From NCBI GenBank assembly GCA_034521755.1, contig JAXHMB010000001.1, positions 310,001 through 374,000 on the forward strand: a DNA stretch of 64,000 bases, written 5' to 3'. Positions 46,375 to 55,374 of the stretch are shown here, piece after piece. Source of the DNA: JAXHMB01 sp034521755 (GTDB lineage Bacteria; Bacteroidota; Rhodothermia; Balneolales; Balneolaceae). Position 1 is the stretch's first letter. Every line of letters begins with the position of its first letter. Position numbers and translations under genes: made by a program. Below the pieces are notes generated by a model. The model made no database searches, had not been told where the DNA came from, and saw only the letters and a program-made list of their open reading frames with translations.

Positions 46375-47706
46375 ATGAACATAGCAGTAATTGGAACGGG
46401 ATATGTGGGATTGGTAAGCGGCACCTGTTTTGCAGATTCCGGCAATGACGTGACATGCGTAGATATTGACGAGCAGAAAGTAGCCGAACTCAGAGAAGGG
46501 CAGATTCCCATTTACGAGCCCGGGCTAAAACCCATTTTTGATCGCTCGGTGCGAGAGGAGCGCCTCCGTTTCACCACCAAAATGGAACAGGCGGTAGAAG
46601 AGGCCGACCTTATTTTCCTGTGTCTGCCTACGCCTCCGGGCGGGGACGGCCAGGCCGACCTGTCAGCGGTGATGACCGTGGCCGGCCAGCTGGGAGAGAT
46701 GATCACCGACTATAAGGTGATTGTCAACAAATCCACCGTGCCGGTGGGAACCGCCGACCGCGTGCGAGAGGCTATTGCAGAGCATGCGGACGAGGCCCTC
46801 TTTGATGTGGTCTCCAACCCCGAGTTCCTGCGCGAAGGCGCCGCTGTGGAAGACTTTATGAAACCCGAACGCGTGGTCATTGGCACCTCCTCCGAGCGGG
46901 CGGCTGATCTCATGCGGACCCTCTACGAGCCGTTTGTCCGCTCGGGCAACCCGATTATTGTGATGGACGAGCGCAGCTCTGAGCTGACCAAGTATGCCGC
47001 CAACGCCATGCTGGCCACCAAGATCACCTTTATGAACGAAATTGCCAATATCTGCGAGCGTCTGGGGGCCAACGTGGACAACGTGCGCCGCGGCATTGGC
47101 ACGGACTCCCGCATTGGCAAGCGCTTCCTGTTTGCCGGCATCGGCTACGGGGGCAGCTGCTTCCCCAAAGACGTGCAGGCCATCCACTATACGGCCGGCC
47201 AGCACGGGTACGACTTTAAGATTGTAGACTCAGTCATGAAGGTCAACAATGCCCAGAAGATCTCCATTGTGGCGAAGATGGAAGACTACTACGGCACCGA
47301 GGACTTCTCCGGGATGACCTTTGGCATGTGGGGGCTGTCGTTCAAGCCCGAGACCGATGATATTCGCGAAGCTCCGGCTCTGTATATTGCCGAAGAGCTG
47401 GTGAAACGAGGCGCCAGGCTGCTGGCCTACGACCCGGAAGCAATTGGCACGTTCAAGCAGGCAACTTCCCAACAGGTATTGGACAATACCACTTTTGTGC
47501 ACAACCAGAAGGCAGCCCTCGACGGGATCGACGCTTTAGTGATCTGCACCGAGTGGAATGAGTTTCGCCGGCCGACCGTCGACAACTTTGCGGGCGTCAT
47601 GAAGGAGCCGGTGATCTTTGACGGGCGTAACCTGTATGATCTGGAGCGGGCTCGCAAGGCGGGCATCACCTACATTAGTGTAGGAAGGCCCAGTATTAAC
47701 GTCTAG
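46375..47706 (+). CDS. ugd: UDP-glucose 6-dehydrogenase
   Basis: A 443-residue UDP-glucose/GDP-mannose dehydrogenase family enzyme that makes UDP-glucuronate for envelope polysaccharide. It has the NAD loop IAVIGTGYVGLVSGTCFAD, the linker region with SSELTKYAANAMLATKITFMNEIANICE, the catalytic Cys in GYGGSCFPKDVQA, and the C-terminal domain from GLSFKPETDDIREAPA. The specificity (UDP-glucose) is the usual one for this length. From about 46500 on it is far more GC-rich than its neighbours (38 of 60 at 47041-47100), so it may have arrived by transfer or recombination. It is three bases after greA. Confidence 0.93.
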   Translation: MNIAVIGTGYVGLVSGTCFADSGNDVTCVDIDEQKVAELREGQIPIYEPGLKPIFDRSVREERLRFTTKMEQAVEEADLIFLCLPTPPGGDGQADLSAVMTVAGQLGEMITDYKVIVNKSTVPVGTADRVREAIAEHADEALFDVVSNPEFLREGAAVEDFMKPERVVIGTSSERAADLMRTLYEPFVRSGNPIIVMDERSSELTKYAANAMLATKITFMNEIANICERLGANVDNVRRGIGTDSRIGKRFLFAGIGYGGSCFPKDVQAIHYTAGQHGYDFKIVDSVMKVNNAQKISIVAKMEDYYGTEDFSGMTFGMWGLSFKPETDDIREAPALYIAEELVKRGARLLAYDPEAIGTFKQATSQQVLDNTTFVHNQKAALDGIDALVICTEWNEFRRPTVDNFAGVMKEPVIFDGRNLYDLERARKAGITYISVGRPSINV

Positions 47707-47723
47707 ACTCTTCTACAATACTT

Positions 47724-48173
47724 ATGGCTCGACTCGTTGACGTTTACCCATATCGTTTAAGAGCTGATAAGATTCAGTTTTTGTTGCTTAAAAGATCTGA
47801 AAATATGCAGTATGCGGGTCAGTGGCGCATGGTGGCCGGAAAGGTAGAAGAGGGGGAGAAAGCCTGGCAGGCCGGACTAAGAGAACTTAAAGAAGAAACA
47901 TCACTGGTTCCTGAATCATATTGGACGATTCCGTCCGTTAATCACTTTTATAATAAGAGAAATGATCAGGTAGAATTAATCCCTGCATTTGCAGCGGCTG
48001 TTCAGCCAAATGCTCAAATAATTCTCAACAAAGAACATCAGGATTTTCAGTGGATTGAAGCAGCAGAGATCGTACCTTTAGTTCACTGGCCTGAACAAAT
48101 CAGGCTGGTAGAACTGGCTGAATCAATTATAAGCAGAGACGAAATTATAGACGATTGGAAAATCCCATTTTGA
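47724..48173 (+). CDS. Nudix hydrolase
   Basis: A 149-residue Nudix hydrolase that cleaves a nucleoside diphosphate linked to some group X. The Nudix box reads GKVEEGEKAWQAGLRELKEET, within which the metal-binding REXXEE is RELKEE. The N-terminal DVYPYR and LLLKRSENMQYAGQWRMVAG resemble dihydroneopterin-triphosphate or dATP hydrolases such as NudB. The stop overlaps the TTG start of the next gene, so they are coupled. Confidence 0.9.
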   Translation: MARLVDVYPYRLRADKIQFLLLKRSENMQYAGQWRMVAGKVEEGEKAWQAGLRELKEETSLVPESYWTIPSVNHFYNKRNDQVELIPAFAAAVQPNAQIILNKEHQDFQWIEAAEIVPLVHWPEQIRLVELAESIISRDEIIDDWKIPF

Positions 48174-49396
48174 ATACCTCTAAACTATATTACGGCTTCG
48201 TTTTATTACTATTGGCACTGATTGGCATACCCGGTCAATCACAGTCACAGGATACTAAATCTTACGAGCTGCTTCCTGCACCGGACCTTTGGTATAATGA
48301 TGTAGACGGAATTCGAGCAGGACTGCGCCTGAAGGGTCAGGTGCCCGGCACCTTTGATGACGGTCCGCACCGCCTGGATTTTGGCGTTTGGCTGGGAACC
48401 TGGTTCCCCGACTACCCGGTTTCTTACTATGTTTCTTTTACTGAACCAATCCCATCTATTTCTGATTTTGGAAGTGAAGGCAACATTCAGCTCATCAGTT
48501 CAATGCGCACCGGTTTTCATAATCACGGTGTTGCCTTCAATAAGCGATGGCAAACAGGATTTGAAGAGCGTAATTATAAAGAACTGACCATTAATGCCCG
48601 GTTTGAAGATCGATTTGAAAATGAATATTTGTTGTATCCTCAGTTATGGTCACCCGGTAATCTTTTTCTTGTAGGCCTCAATTTTGATCTACGTAATGAA
48701 AATGGGTTGGGACGATACAGCCTGATCACTGAAAACGCTATTAATGTGGGTGGTGAAAATCCTTCTTTTGTCACCGGGACGCTCGATTTGCAGCAGCATA
48801 TCCCATTAGGTGAATATTTTGATTTTCGGATACGTACTTTTTGGGGAGCATCAACCAATAATGCCCCGGCTCAATATCTGTTCAGCCACAGCTTTAAGCC
48901 TGCTATAAACTGGATGAATTCCGGGCTTACAAGAGCTAAAGGCACAATTCCTACTCCATGGATGGAAGAAGGAATCTTTCAAATTGCCGGTGGAGCTAAC
49001 CTAAGGGGCTATCTGGGTCAGAATTTTGATGTTTTAAATACGGGTGCTGCTCCTTTGGTTAATTCAATTGGAGCTGTTAACCTTGAAGCTGACTATCCCA
49101 ACCCACTGGATCGGGCTATTCAGAAAATTCCCGTGCTTGGCGGGATAATGCAATTGAGGTCCTATTTGTTTTTTGATTCGGGAACATCACTGGGAATTGT
49201 TAATAGTGGGAGTGGAAAGCTGCTATCAGATGCGGGACTGGGCTTTATGTTATCTATTAACATTCCTGATTATCTGGGCAAAGATCGGGGAATAAAAATC
49301 AGGTATGATATCCCGGCATGGTTGTCAAATCCTGCTGGAAGTAATAATTTTAAATATCGCAGTATTATTGGAATTGGTGCTGTAATTGATCTTTAA
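48170..49396 (+). CDS. exported Omp85/D15-like outer membrane barrel
   Basis: A 408-residue exported protein (signal LYYGFVLLLLALIGIPGQSQ) read from the TTG at 48170 that overlaps the Nudix stop; the frame is open to a second TTG at 48155. The body is a series of beta strands with aromatic ends, and the loop motif GGANLRGYLGQ matches the Omp85 L6-type (GG..xRGY). Strands ending in LRSYLFFDSGTS and LGFMLSINIPDYLG fit the barrel end, and the last residues are IGIGAVIDL. There is no POTRA domain. It is followed seven bases later by the pseudocaspase lipoprotein gene, its likely partner. Confidence 0.78.
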   Translation: MNTSKLYYGFVLLLLALIGIPGQSQSQDTKSYELLPAPDLWYNDVDGIRAGLRLKGQVPGTFDDGPHRLDFGVWLGTWFPDYPVSYYVSFTEPIPSISDFGSEGNIQLISSMRTGFHNHGVAFNKRWQTGFEERNYKELTINARFEDRFENEYLLYPQLWSPGNLFLVGLNFDLRNENGLGRYSLITENAINVGGENPSFVTGTLDLQQHIPLGEYFDFRIRTFWGASTNNAPAQYLFSHSFKPAINWMNSGLTRAKGTIPTPWMEEGIFQIAGGANLRGYLGQNFDVLNTGAAPLVNSIGAVNLEADYPNPLDRAIQKIPVLGGIMQLRSYLFFDSGTSLGIVNSGSGKLLSDAGLGFMLSINIPDYLGKDRGIKIRYDIPAWLSNPAGSNNFKYRSIIGIGAVIDL

Positions 49397-49402
49397 TCAC
49401 TT

Positions 49403-51181
49403 TTGAATACACGGCTTACATATAATTTTCTTGTAATTTTTGCAGTGCTTTTTTTAGCATCTTGTACAAGCGGGAGATGGATTGTTGTAGATGAGTCTGC
49501 TGTAGACCGTGATGAGTATCAAGTAATTGATAAAAGCGTGTTTTTGAACCAGCCAACGAGCGTGACTCCACAAAATCCGGTATTGACTTACCAGCTTCTT
49601 TCAAAGGATACCCGCAGATACAGCGAAAAAGCACTTATGAAGAGAGCAGTTCAGGATTATAAGCTTAGGCCCGGATATTTGGCTTTGGGTATTACTGGTG
49701 CCGCTACAGCTTTTTATTTAGCCAATTCAACTTCCATAACGGGAGCGGGGTCGTCAACTCAGCAATTTACTTTGAATGCCTTAGGCGGATTGATGGGATT
49801 GTCCGGATTTTTAAATATGAAGCCTGTCGGTGAGCCTCGGTTTACGGGCGAACAGCGTTATCTGAGAAATACGGGTACTTTTGTGGAAACAGACACCCTT
49901 CAGGTAACCGAAGATAGTACTTACCAAGCAGAGGTTACAGTGGTATACGGCGACAGCACACTGATCAATGAAGAAACCAGGAGTTTCAGCTCAGGTTTGC
50001 TTGAGATTAATTTGGCTAACATATTGAGCCCATTAAATATAGAAGGTTCTGATCCCGGCAACATAAGTGTAAAAGTTGCCTTTCAAGACTCTGTATTGGC
50101 AACCTCGTGGCCGGTGAATCAAGTACTTTTACCTTTTGCGCAAATATCCAGTCCTATCACATTACTTCGGAATGAACCAACCCAGGATTCTGAAAATGTC
50201 CTGGCGGAGCTGGTAAGGGGAAGTCAGCTTCAAATTGTAGAACCCCAGGAAGAGTGGTATAAAGTATTGTATGGAATTTCTGAAAACTATATCGCTCGTG
50301 ATGATGCACAAGTTGTTTGGCGTTCTTCGGGTTTTGATATTGATAACCAGGTAGTAGCTGTACCCAGGGCACCATTCGGCAATATTGATGTTGAGAATAA
50401 TATCCCCATTTTATCAAATATCAATCAAAATGCGTACGCCTTGTTAGCTTCCAATGAAAACTACAGGGGAGGGCTTTCACAAAGAAATTATGCCTTACGT
50501 GATGCCCAGCTAATTGATACTTATTTATCCAACGCACTGGGTTTTGAGCCCAAAAACATTTTCAAAAGCTACAACTTTACTTCTGCAGAACAACTTAAAA
50601 GCCAAATTCAGAAGCTTCGCACTGCTACTAATGACAGTTCCAGTGTATTTATTTATTTAAGCGGTTATGGAACTATTGAACAAGGTGAAAATGGATATCA
50701 GCTTGGTTTTTTACCCTCTTCAGAATCAGATTCTTTAGCTGTTGACAAACAGATAAACCTGACCACTTTATTCAGGCAGCTCGCAACTATTGCAGCTAAA
50801 GAAATGGTTGTCTTAGCCGATATTGATTTTGAAGCTTTAAATTCGGATTTAGAAATCTCTGAAGAAAGCTTTGTGCTGAATGATCCGCTCCAGCAAGCAA
50901 CCAAACCTCTGACAGACTCACTACAAAATGCAGCCATAATTTTTGGTAGTAATCCTGCACAAAATTCCGAATTGTATACGGGACGGGGACAAGAAGATAA
51001 AAAACATCATATTGCCACCTACTTTTTTGCGAAAGCCCTGCAAGAACGAAAAACAAATATGGCCGAAATATTCCAATACTTGGAGCGAAACATTACGTTT
51101 ACATCCCGAAAGCTGCATGACAGGGCACAAGACCCCAGATTTTACGGGAACATCCAAATAGATTTAGTCAACAATGAGTAA
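49403..51181 (+). CDS. lipoprotein with SH3 domain and inactive caspase-like domain
   Basis: A 592-residue lipoprotein with TTG start and lipobox Cys21 (LASC). Residues about 90-140 are hydrophobic and glycine-rich (GYLALGITGAATAFYLANS). An SH3b-like domain spans about 245-308 (ITLLRNEPTQDSENVL, EEWYKVLYG). Residues 340-590 have the caspase-fold layout: AYALLASNENYRGGLS, YALRDAQLIDTYLSNALG and SSVFIYLSGYG, then MVVLADIDFEAL. The catalytic His of SGHG is Tyr422, and the strand that should end in Asp-x-Cys has no Cys. Cys21 is the only cysteine in the protein, so it cannot be a cysteine protease. A structural or binding role is inferred. The end overlaps the DMT gene start (TAATG). Confidence 0.75.
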   Translation: MNTRLTYNFLVIFAVLFLASCTSGRWIVVDESAVDRDEYQVIDKSVFLNQPTSVTPQNPVLTYQLLSKDTRRYSEKALMKRAVQDYKLRPGYLALGITGAATAFYLANSTSITGAGSSTQQFTLNALGGLMGLSGFLNMKPVGEPRFTGEQRYLRNTGTFVETDTLQVTEDSTYQAEVTVVYGDSTLINEETRSFSSGLLEINLANILSPLNIEGSDPGNISVKVAFQDSVLATSWPVNQVLLPFAQISSPITLLRNEPTQDSENVLAELVRGSQLQIVEPQEEWYKVLYGISENYIARDDAQVVWRSSGFDIDNQVVAVPRAPFGNIDVENNIPILSNINQNAYALLASNENYRGGLSQRNYALRDAQLIDTYLSNALGFEPKNIFKSYNFTSAEQLKSQIQKLRTATNDSSSVFIYLSGYGTIEQGENGYQLGFLPSSESDSLAVDKQINLTTLFRQLATIAAKEMVVLADIDFEALNSDLEISEESFVLNDPLQQATKPLTDSLQNAAIIFGSNPAQNSELYTGRGQEDKKHHIATYFFAKALQERKTNMAEIFQYLERNITFTSRKLHDRAQDPRFYGNIQIDLVNNE

Positions 51182-52035
51182 TGGGCTATTTTTTCATTCT
51201 TTGCAGCGCAGTATGTTCTATTATTATTGCTCATCTTCTTAAGGCTACAGAAGTAAGAAGGCTGCGAACGTTAAATACGCTGACGGCAAACTATTTGTCA
51301 GCTTCAACCATTGCTTTTGGGATAGGCTATTACCAATCAGGAGGATCAATAGAGCTGCCTTCTCTACAGCTATTTCTTTTTGCAGTGATTGTAGGTGCTT
51401 TTTTTATTACCAATTTTCTTATCTACAGCAAATCAGTCCACACTAATGGAGTAGGGATAACCATTGCATTTATGCGATTATCCTTATTGGTGCCGATTTT
51501 AGTTTCTATCTATTTGTATAGTGAATATCTGGGGTGGAAGGAATCATTGGGAGTCGTTTTTGTATTTGGGTCTATGGTATTACTGATTCCCAAAAAACGA
51601 ACCGTTAAAATAGGAAAGATTAACGCGGCTTGGCTTTTGTTGTTCATTTTTATCTTAGCTGGCTTTGCCGATGCCTCTCTAAAAATCTACAAAGAAGAAT
51701 TTAGTATTCAGATAAACGAACTTTTGTTTATGAGTATGGTTTTTGGCAGTGCGTTTGTAATCGGACTTATAATAAGTATCTCAAGAGAAGGGCCGCTATT
51801 TACGAAAAATGAAATGCAGCTGGGTAGTTTTTTGGGAATTCCCAATTTATATTCGTCAATATTTTTAATTTGGGCATTACATTCCATTGATGGTTCTATT
51901 GCTTATCCTACCGTTAACATTGCTACAGTAATTGGCGGCACCTTATTGGGATTATGGTATTGGAAGGACAAGGTAAGCAAGTTACAGTGGATAGGGTTTG
52001 GTATTGCAATAACTGCAATTTTATTGTTGGTTTAA
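51181..52035 (+). CDS. DMT-superfamily (EamA-like) permease
   Basis: A 284-residue membrane protein of ten hydrophobic helices, arranged as the two EamA-like repeats of the drug/metabolite transporter superfamily. The second half ends SIAYPTVNIATVIGGTLLGLWYWKDKVSKLQWIGFGIAITAILLLV; only the part TVIGGTLLGLWYWKDK need be cited as the family loop. The substrate is unknown. The ATG overlaps the pseudocaspase stop by one base, so it is translated with it. The Pta gene follows after three bases. Confidence 0.85.
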   Translation: MGYFFILCSAVCSIIIAHLLKATEVRRLRTLNTLTANYLSASTIAFGIGYYQSGGSIELPSLQLFLFAVIVGAFFITNFLIYSKSVHTNGVGITIAFMRLSLLVPILVSIYLYSEYLGWKESLGVVFVFGSMVLLIPKKRTVKIGKINAAWLLLFIFILAGFADASLKIYKEEFSIQINELLFMSMVFGSAFVIGLIISISREGPLFTKNEMQLGSFLGIPNLYSSIFLIWALHSIDGSIAYPTVNIATVIGGTLLGLWYWKDKVSKLQWIGFGIAITAILLLV

Positions 52036-52038
52036 GTT

Positions 52039-52995
52039 ATGAAGATCATAGATAATATTCGCAAACGAGCCAAAGCAAAACAGGCACATATTGTACTCCC
52101 TGAAAGTACTGATGAGCGTGTTATTAAGGCTGGTAATTACCTGACAGAAAATGACATTTGTAAGATTAGCTTGCTCAAAAAAGATGACAATATCAGAGGA
52201 GCATCTGAGAAAGTTAATATTGTTGATGTTCTGGATCCGGGACTCATTGATGAGTTTTCTTTACATCTGCGCAAAATGCGAAAAGATAAGGGGTGGGATC
52301 AAGAACAAGCAAAAGAAGCTTTAAATGATCCGCTATACTTTGGTGCTTGCATGGTTGCAAAAGGTTATGCCGAGGGTTGTGTTGCCGGTTCTGTAGCAAC
52401 AACCGGTGAAGTAATTCGCGCGGCTATTCACTCTATTGGCCTAAAGAAAGACACTTCGATTGTATCCAGCATTTTTTTAATGGTCTTGCCCGGTGGACAA
52501 ACTCTTACATATGGTGATTGTGGCGTTGTTCCTTATCCTGATGCAAACCAGCTTGCAGACATTGCCATTGAGTCTGGCAGAACTCATAAACTTTTGACTG
52601 AACAGGACCCAATCACTGCCATGCTTTCTTTTTCAACCAAAGGCAGTGCTACCCATGAGAGAACAGAATTAATAACCAAAGCACTGGAAATTGCACAGCA
52701 AAAGGCACCACAGCTTGTTATTGATGGTGAATTTCAGTTTGATGCCGCATTTGTACCGGATGTAGCAAAGAGAAAGGCACCACAATCAAAAGTAGCAGGG
52801 AATGCAACTGTATTTATTTTTCCAAACCTTGATGCTGGAAATATAGCCTACAAGATCACAGAAAGATTAGGTGGAGCGACGGCAACCGGACCTATTCTAC
52901 AAGGGCTTGCAAAACCCATGATGGACCTTTCCAGAGGATGCCACTGGGAAGATATCGTAAACGCTAGCTGTGTAGCTATTTTAATGGAAGGATAG
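52039..52995 (+). CDS. pta: phosphate acetyltransferase
   Basis: A 318-residue phosphate acyltransferase of the short, single-domain Pta type, which interconverts acetyl-CoA and acetyl phosphate. Key motifs are IVLPESTDERVIKAGNYL at the N terminus, YFGACMVAKGYAEGCVAGSVATTGEVIRAA, GDCGVVPYPDANQLADIAIES, SFSTKGSATH and VFPNLDAGNIAYKITERLGGATA with the related ATGPILQGL. The length excludes the long type with an added regulatory domain. No acetate kinase is seen next to it. The tight spacing (three bases) puts it in the DMT operon. Confidence 0.9.
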   Translation: MKIIDNIRKRAKAKQAHIVLPESTDERVIKAGNYLTENDICKISLLKKDDNIRGASEKVNIVDVLDPGLIDEFSLHLRKMRKDKGWDQEQAKEALNDPLYFGACMVAKGYAEGCVAGSVATTGEVIRAAIHSIGLKKDTSIVSSIFLMVLPGGQTLTYGDCGVVPYPDANQLADIAIESGRTHKLLTEQDPITAMLSFSTKGSATHERTELITKALEIAQQKAPQLVIDGEFQFDAAFVPDVAKRKAPQSKVAGNATVFIFPNLDAGNIAYKITERLGGATATGPILQGLAKPMMDLSRGCHWEDIVNASCVAILMEG

Positions 52996-53027
52996 GTATC
53001 CCTAAACCTGAATTCATAAACTCAGTT

Positions 53028-53534
53028 ATGGACAAGCAACAAATTACCGAGGAACTAAAAAATGCTACTGAAGAACTTTTAGAAATAATCGAGTCTGTCC
53101 CTGAAGAGTCTTTTAATGCCAGTCCATCCAAAAATAGTTGGTCGCCGGGCCAAGTTGTTGAGCATCTTATTAAAGTAGAGACAGGCACTTTAAGATCATT
53201 TTCCGGACCCTTGGAGCAGTGCGAAAGAAATTCTGAAGAAAAAGTGGAAAAAATTCAGGATGATTTTTTGAATTTTAAAACCAAGATGACTGCTTTTAAA
53301 CCTATTATCCCCGATGAAAAACCCAAGGACAAGACCAAGGCATTGAATAAAATGCAGGATATTCGTCAACGTTTAGTAAGCCTCATTGACATTCAAGACC
53401 TAACAGAGCTGGTGGCAGGCTTTGATCACCCACTTTTTGGACGATTAAGTAAAGTCGAGTGGATTTACTTCAATATTTATCACGGAAAAAGACATGCCCA
53501 TCAGATCATCCAAACAATGAATCAGCTGGATTAG
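53028..53534 (+). CDS. DinB-like (YfiT) protein
   Basis: A 168-residue four-helix DinB-fold protein. Metal-binding histidines are expected at WSPGQVVEHLIKVE and IYHGKRHAHQIIQ, three in total, as in DinB/YfiT metal-dependent enzymes, often thiol transferases or hydrolases with unknown substrates. It stands 33 bases after pta and may end that operon. A region with no gene follows. Confidence 0.78.
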   Translation: MDKQQITEELKNATEELLEIIESVPEESFNASPSKNSWSPGQVVEHLIKVETGTLRSFSGPLEQCERNSEEKVEKIQDDFLNFKTKMTAFKPIIPDEKPKDKTKALNKMQDIRQRLVSLIDIQDLTELVAGFDHPLFGRLSKVEWIYFNIYHGKRHAHQIIQTMNQLD

Positions 53535-53877
53535 TTTTTCTAATAAGAATCCGGAAAGGATACGGCTTGGTGAAGCACCAAAAAGATTTCATATCAGCTA
53601 TTTTTATAGATCTTTTCAATCATTTAAATCAGCCTATTCGATTGGTGTTTATTTGCCTTAAGTGAGATCTTGTTATGGTTTATAAAAGCCTATGGAGACA
53701 GCAATTATACTCCATATAAAAGTTTATCTTGCAAGTAACTTTCCTTATATTTGAGATCTATCCGGATTTGAATATTAGGGTTTGAATCTGCCAACTCTTC
53801 TAACCTTATTGAACGGATATATTGTATCGTATGTTAACCCAAATGGTAATCAGCAATTATTTAATACCATATAATTT
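53535..53877. other. intergenic region upstream of the suf operon
   Basis: About 340 bases without a gene. I see a candidate promoter at 53723-53753 and no other repeat, hairpin or known RNA motif. The leader from about 53760 to the ATG at 53878 is long, so an unrecognised regulator site is possible. Confidence 0.5.
53723..53753 (+). promoter_or_regulatory. candidate promoter of the suf operon
   Basis: TTTA (53723-53726), 19 bases, then TATATTTG (53746-53753). The -7 box is exact for TAnnTTTG and the -33 box has one mismatch. It lies about 125 bases before sufB. Confidence 0.4.
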
Positions 53878-55329
53878 ATGAGTGAAACAGAAGCGCTTGA
53901 ATCGATGGTTGGTGGTGAATATAAGTATGGCTTCACCACTGATGTAGAATACGAAGAGTTTCCCAAGGGAATCAACGAAGATATTGTGCGTGAAATTTCA
54001 CGTCGCAAAAATGAACCCGAGTGGATGCTTGAGTTTCGTCTGGAAGCTCTGGAAAAATGGAAGCAAATGGAAGAGCCGGACTGGGCAAATATTGAATACC
54101 CTAAACCTGACTTCCAGGACATACAATATTATTCTGCACCAAAAAATAAAGGTGGAAAAGACAAGCCTGAAAGTCTGGATGATGTAGATCCGGAAATTCG
54201 TGAAACGTATGAAAAGCTGGGTATTCCACTTGAAGAACAAAAAATGCTGGCTGGTGTTGCAGTTGATGCCGTATTTGACAGTGTTTCTATTTTTACCACT
54301 TTCAAGGAAAAACTTGCTGAAGCGGGTGTAATTTTCTGTTCTATATCTGAAGCGGTTCAAGAATACCCTGAGTTAGTTAAGGAATATATTGGCTCAGTAG
54401 TGCCAAAGGGCGACAATTTTTATGCAGCATTAAATTCTGCAGTATTTTCTGATGGTTCATTTTGTTATGTGCCAAAAGATACCGTTTGCCCAATGGAGCT
54501 TTCTACTTATTTTCGTATTAACAATATGCAAAGTGGGCAATTTGAACGCACGCTGATTATTTGTGAAGACAACAGTCATGTCAGCTATTTAGAGGGATGT
54601 ACAGCACCCCAGTTTTCAAAAACTCAGATGCATGCTGCTGTTGTAGAACTGATTGCCAAAGAAAATTCTGAAATCAAGTACTCAACCATTCAAAACTGGT
54701 ACTCCGGCGATGAGGAGGGGAATGGAGGTATTTACAATTTCGTGACCAAACGAGGGCATTGCCGAGGAGATAATTCAAAAATTTCATGGACCCAGGTTGA
54801 AACCGGCTCGGCAATTACCTGGAAGTATCCAAGTGTAATTCTGCAAGGTGACAATTCTATTGGTGAATTCTTCTCTGTTGCTGTTACCAATGGAAGGCAG
54901 CAAGCAGATACCGGTACCAAGATGATTCATGTGGGCAAGAATACCAAGAGCACTATCATCTCCAAAGGTATCTCTGCCGGTAAGTCCAATAACAGTTACC
55001 GTGGATTAGTAAAAATTAGTCCGCGAGCCGAAAATGCCCAAAATTATTCTGTTTGTGACTCAATGCTTATTGGACAGACTTGTGGGGCACACACTTTCCC
55101 TTATATCGAATCGGCAAATCCTACGGCTAAAGTTGAACATGAAGCTAGCACCAGCCGCATTGGAGAAGATCAAATCTTTTACTTACAGCAGCGTGGAATG
55201 GATGAAGATGATGCTATTTCCATGGTTGTTAATGGATTTGCCAAAGAGGTATTGAAAGAGTTGCCAATGGAGTTTGCGGTAGAAGCAGATAAATTGCTTG
55301 GAATCAAGCTGGAAGGTAGCGTAGGATAG
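53878..55329 (+). CDS. sufB: Fe-S cluster assembly scaffold protein SufB
   Basis: A 483-residue SufB, the scaffold partner of SufC and SufD that builds new Fe-S clusters. VRGISRRKNEPEWMLEFR appears here as EISRRKNEPEWMLEFRL. The central SufBD core has YVPKDTVCPMELSTYFRIN, SYLEGCTAP, NWYSGDEEGNGGIYNFVTKRG as separate short motifs (NWYSGD, GIYNFVTKRG), KGISAGKSNNSYRGLVKI and SRIGEDQIFYLQQRG. Length and motifs are normal. It is the first gene of the suf operon. Confidence 0.96.
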   Translation: MSETEALESMVGGEYKYGFTTDVEYEEFPKGINEDIVREISRRKNEPEWMLEFRLEALEKWKQMEEPDWANIEYPKPDFQDIQYYSAPKNKGGKDKPESLDDVDPEIRETYEKLGIPLEEQKMLAGVAVDAVFDSVSIFTTFKEKLAEAGVIFCSISEAVQEYPELVKEYIGSVVPKGDNFYAALNSAVFSDGSFCYVPKDTVCPMELSTYFRINNMQSGQFERTLIICEDNSHVSYLEGCTAPQFSKTQMHAAVVELIAKENSEIKYSTIQNWYSGDEEGNGGIYNFVTKRGHCRGDNSKISWTQVETGSAITWKYPSVILQGDNSIGEFFSVAVTNGRQQADTGTKMIHVGKNTKSTIISKGISAGKSNNSYRGLVKISPRAENAQNYSVCDSMLIGQTCGAHTFPYIESANPTAKVEHEASTSRIGEDQIFYLQQRGMDEDDAISMVVNGFAKEVLKELPMEFAVEADKLLGIKLEGSVG

Positions 55330-55374
55330 ATTCAAATCGAATTTAAAACATAAACTAGAAAAAGGAATAGATAA

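Noticed and set aside
46663..47205. A 180-codon open frame on the minus strand inside ugd
   Set aside because: It is antisense to the well-supported ugd gene. It arises because the GC-rich gene has few stops in other frames, and its sequence is rich in H, G and A without any motif.
53535..53877. Riboswitch or iron-responsive RNA before sufB
   Set aside because: I found no conserved stem or known motif; only a promoter candidate can be supported.
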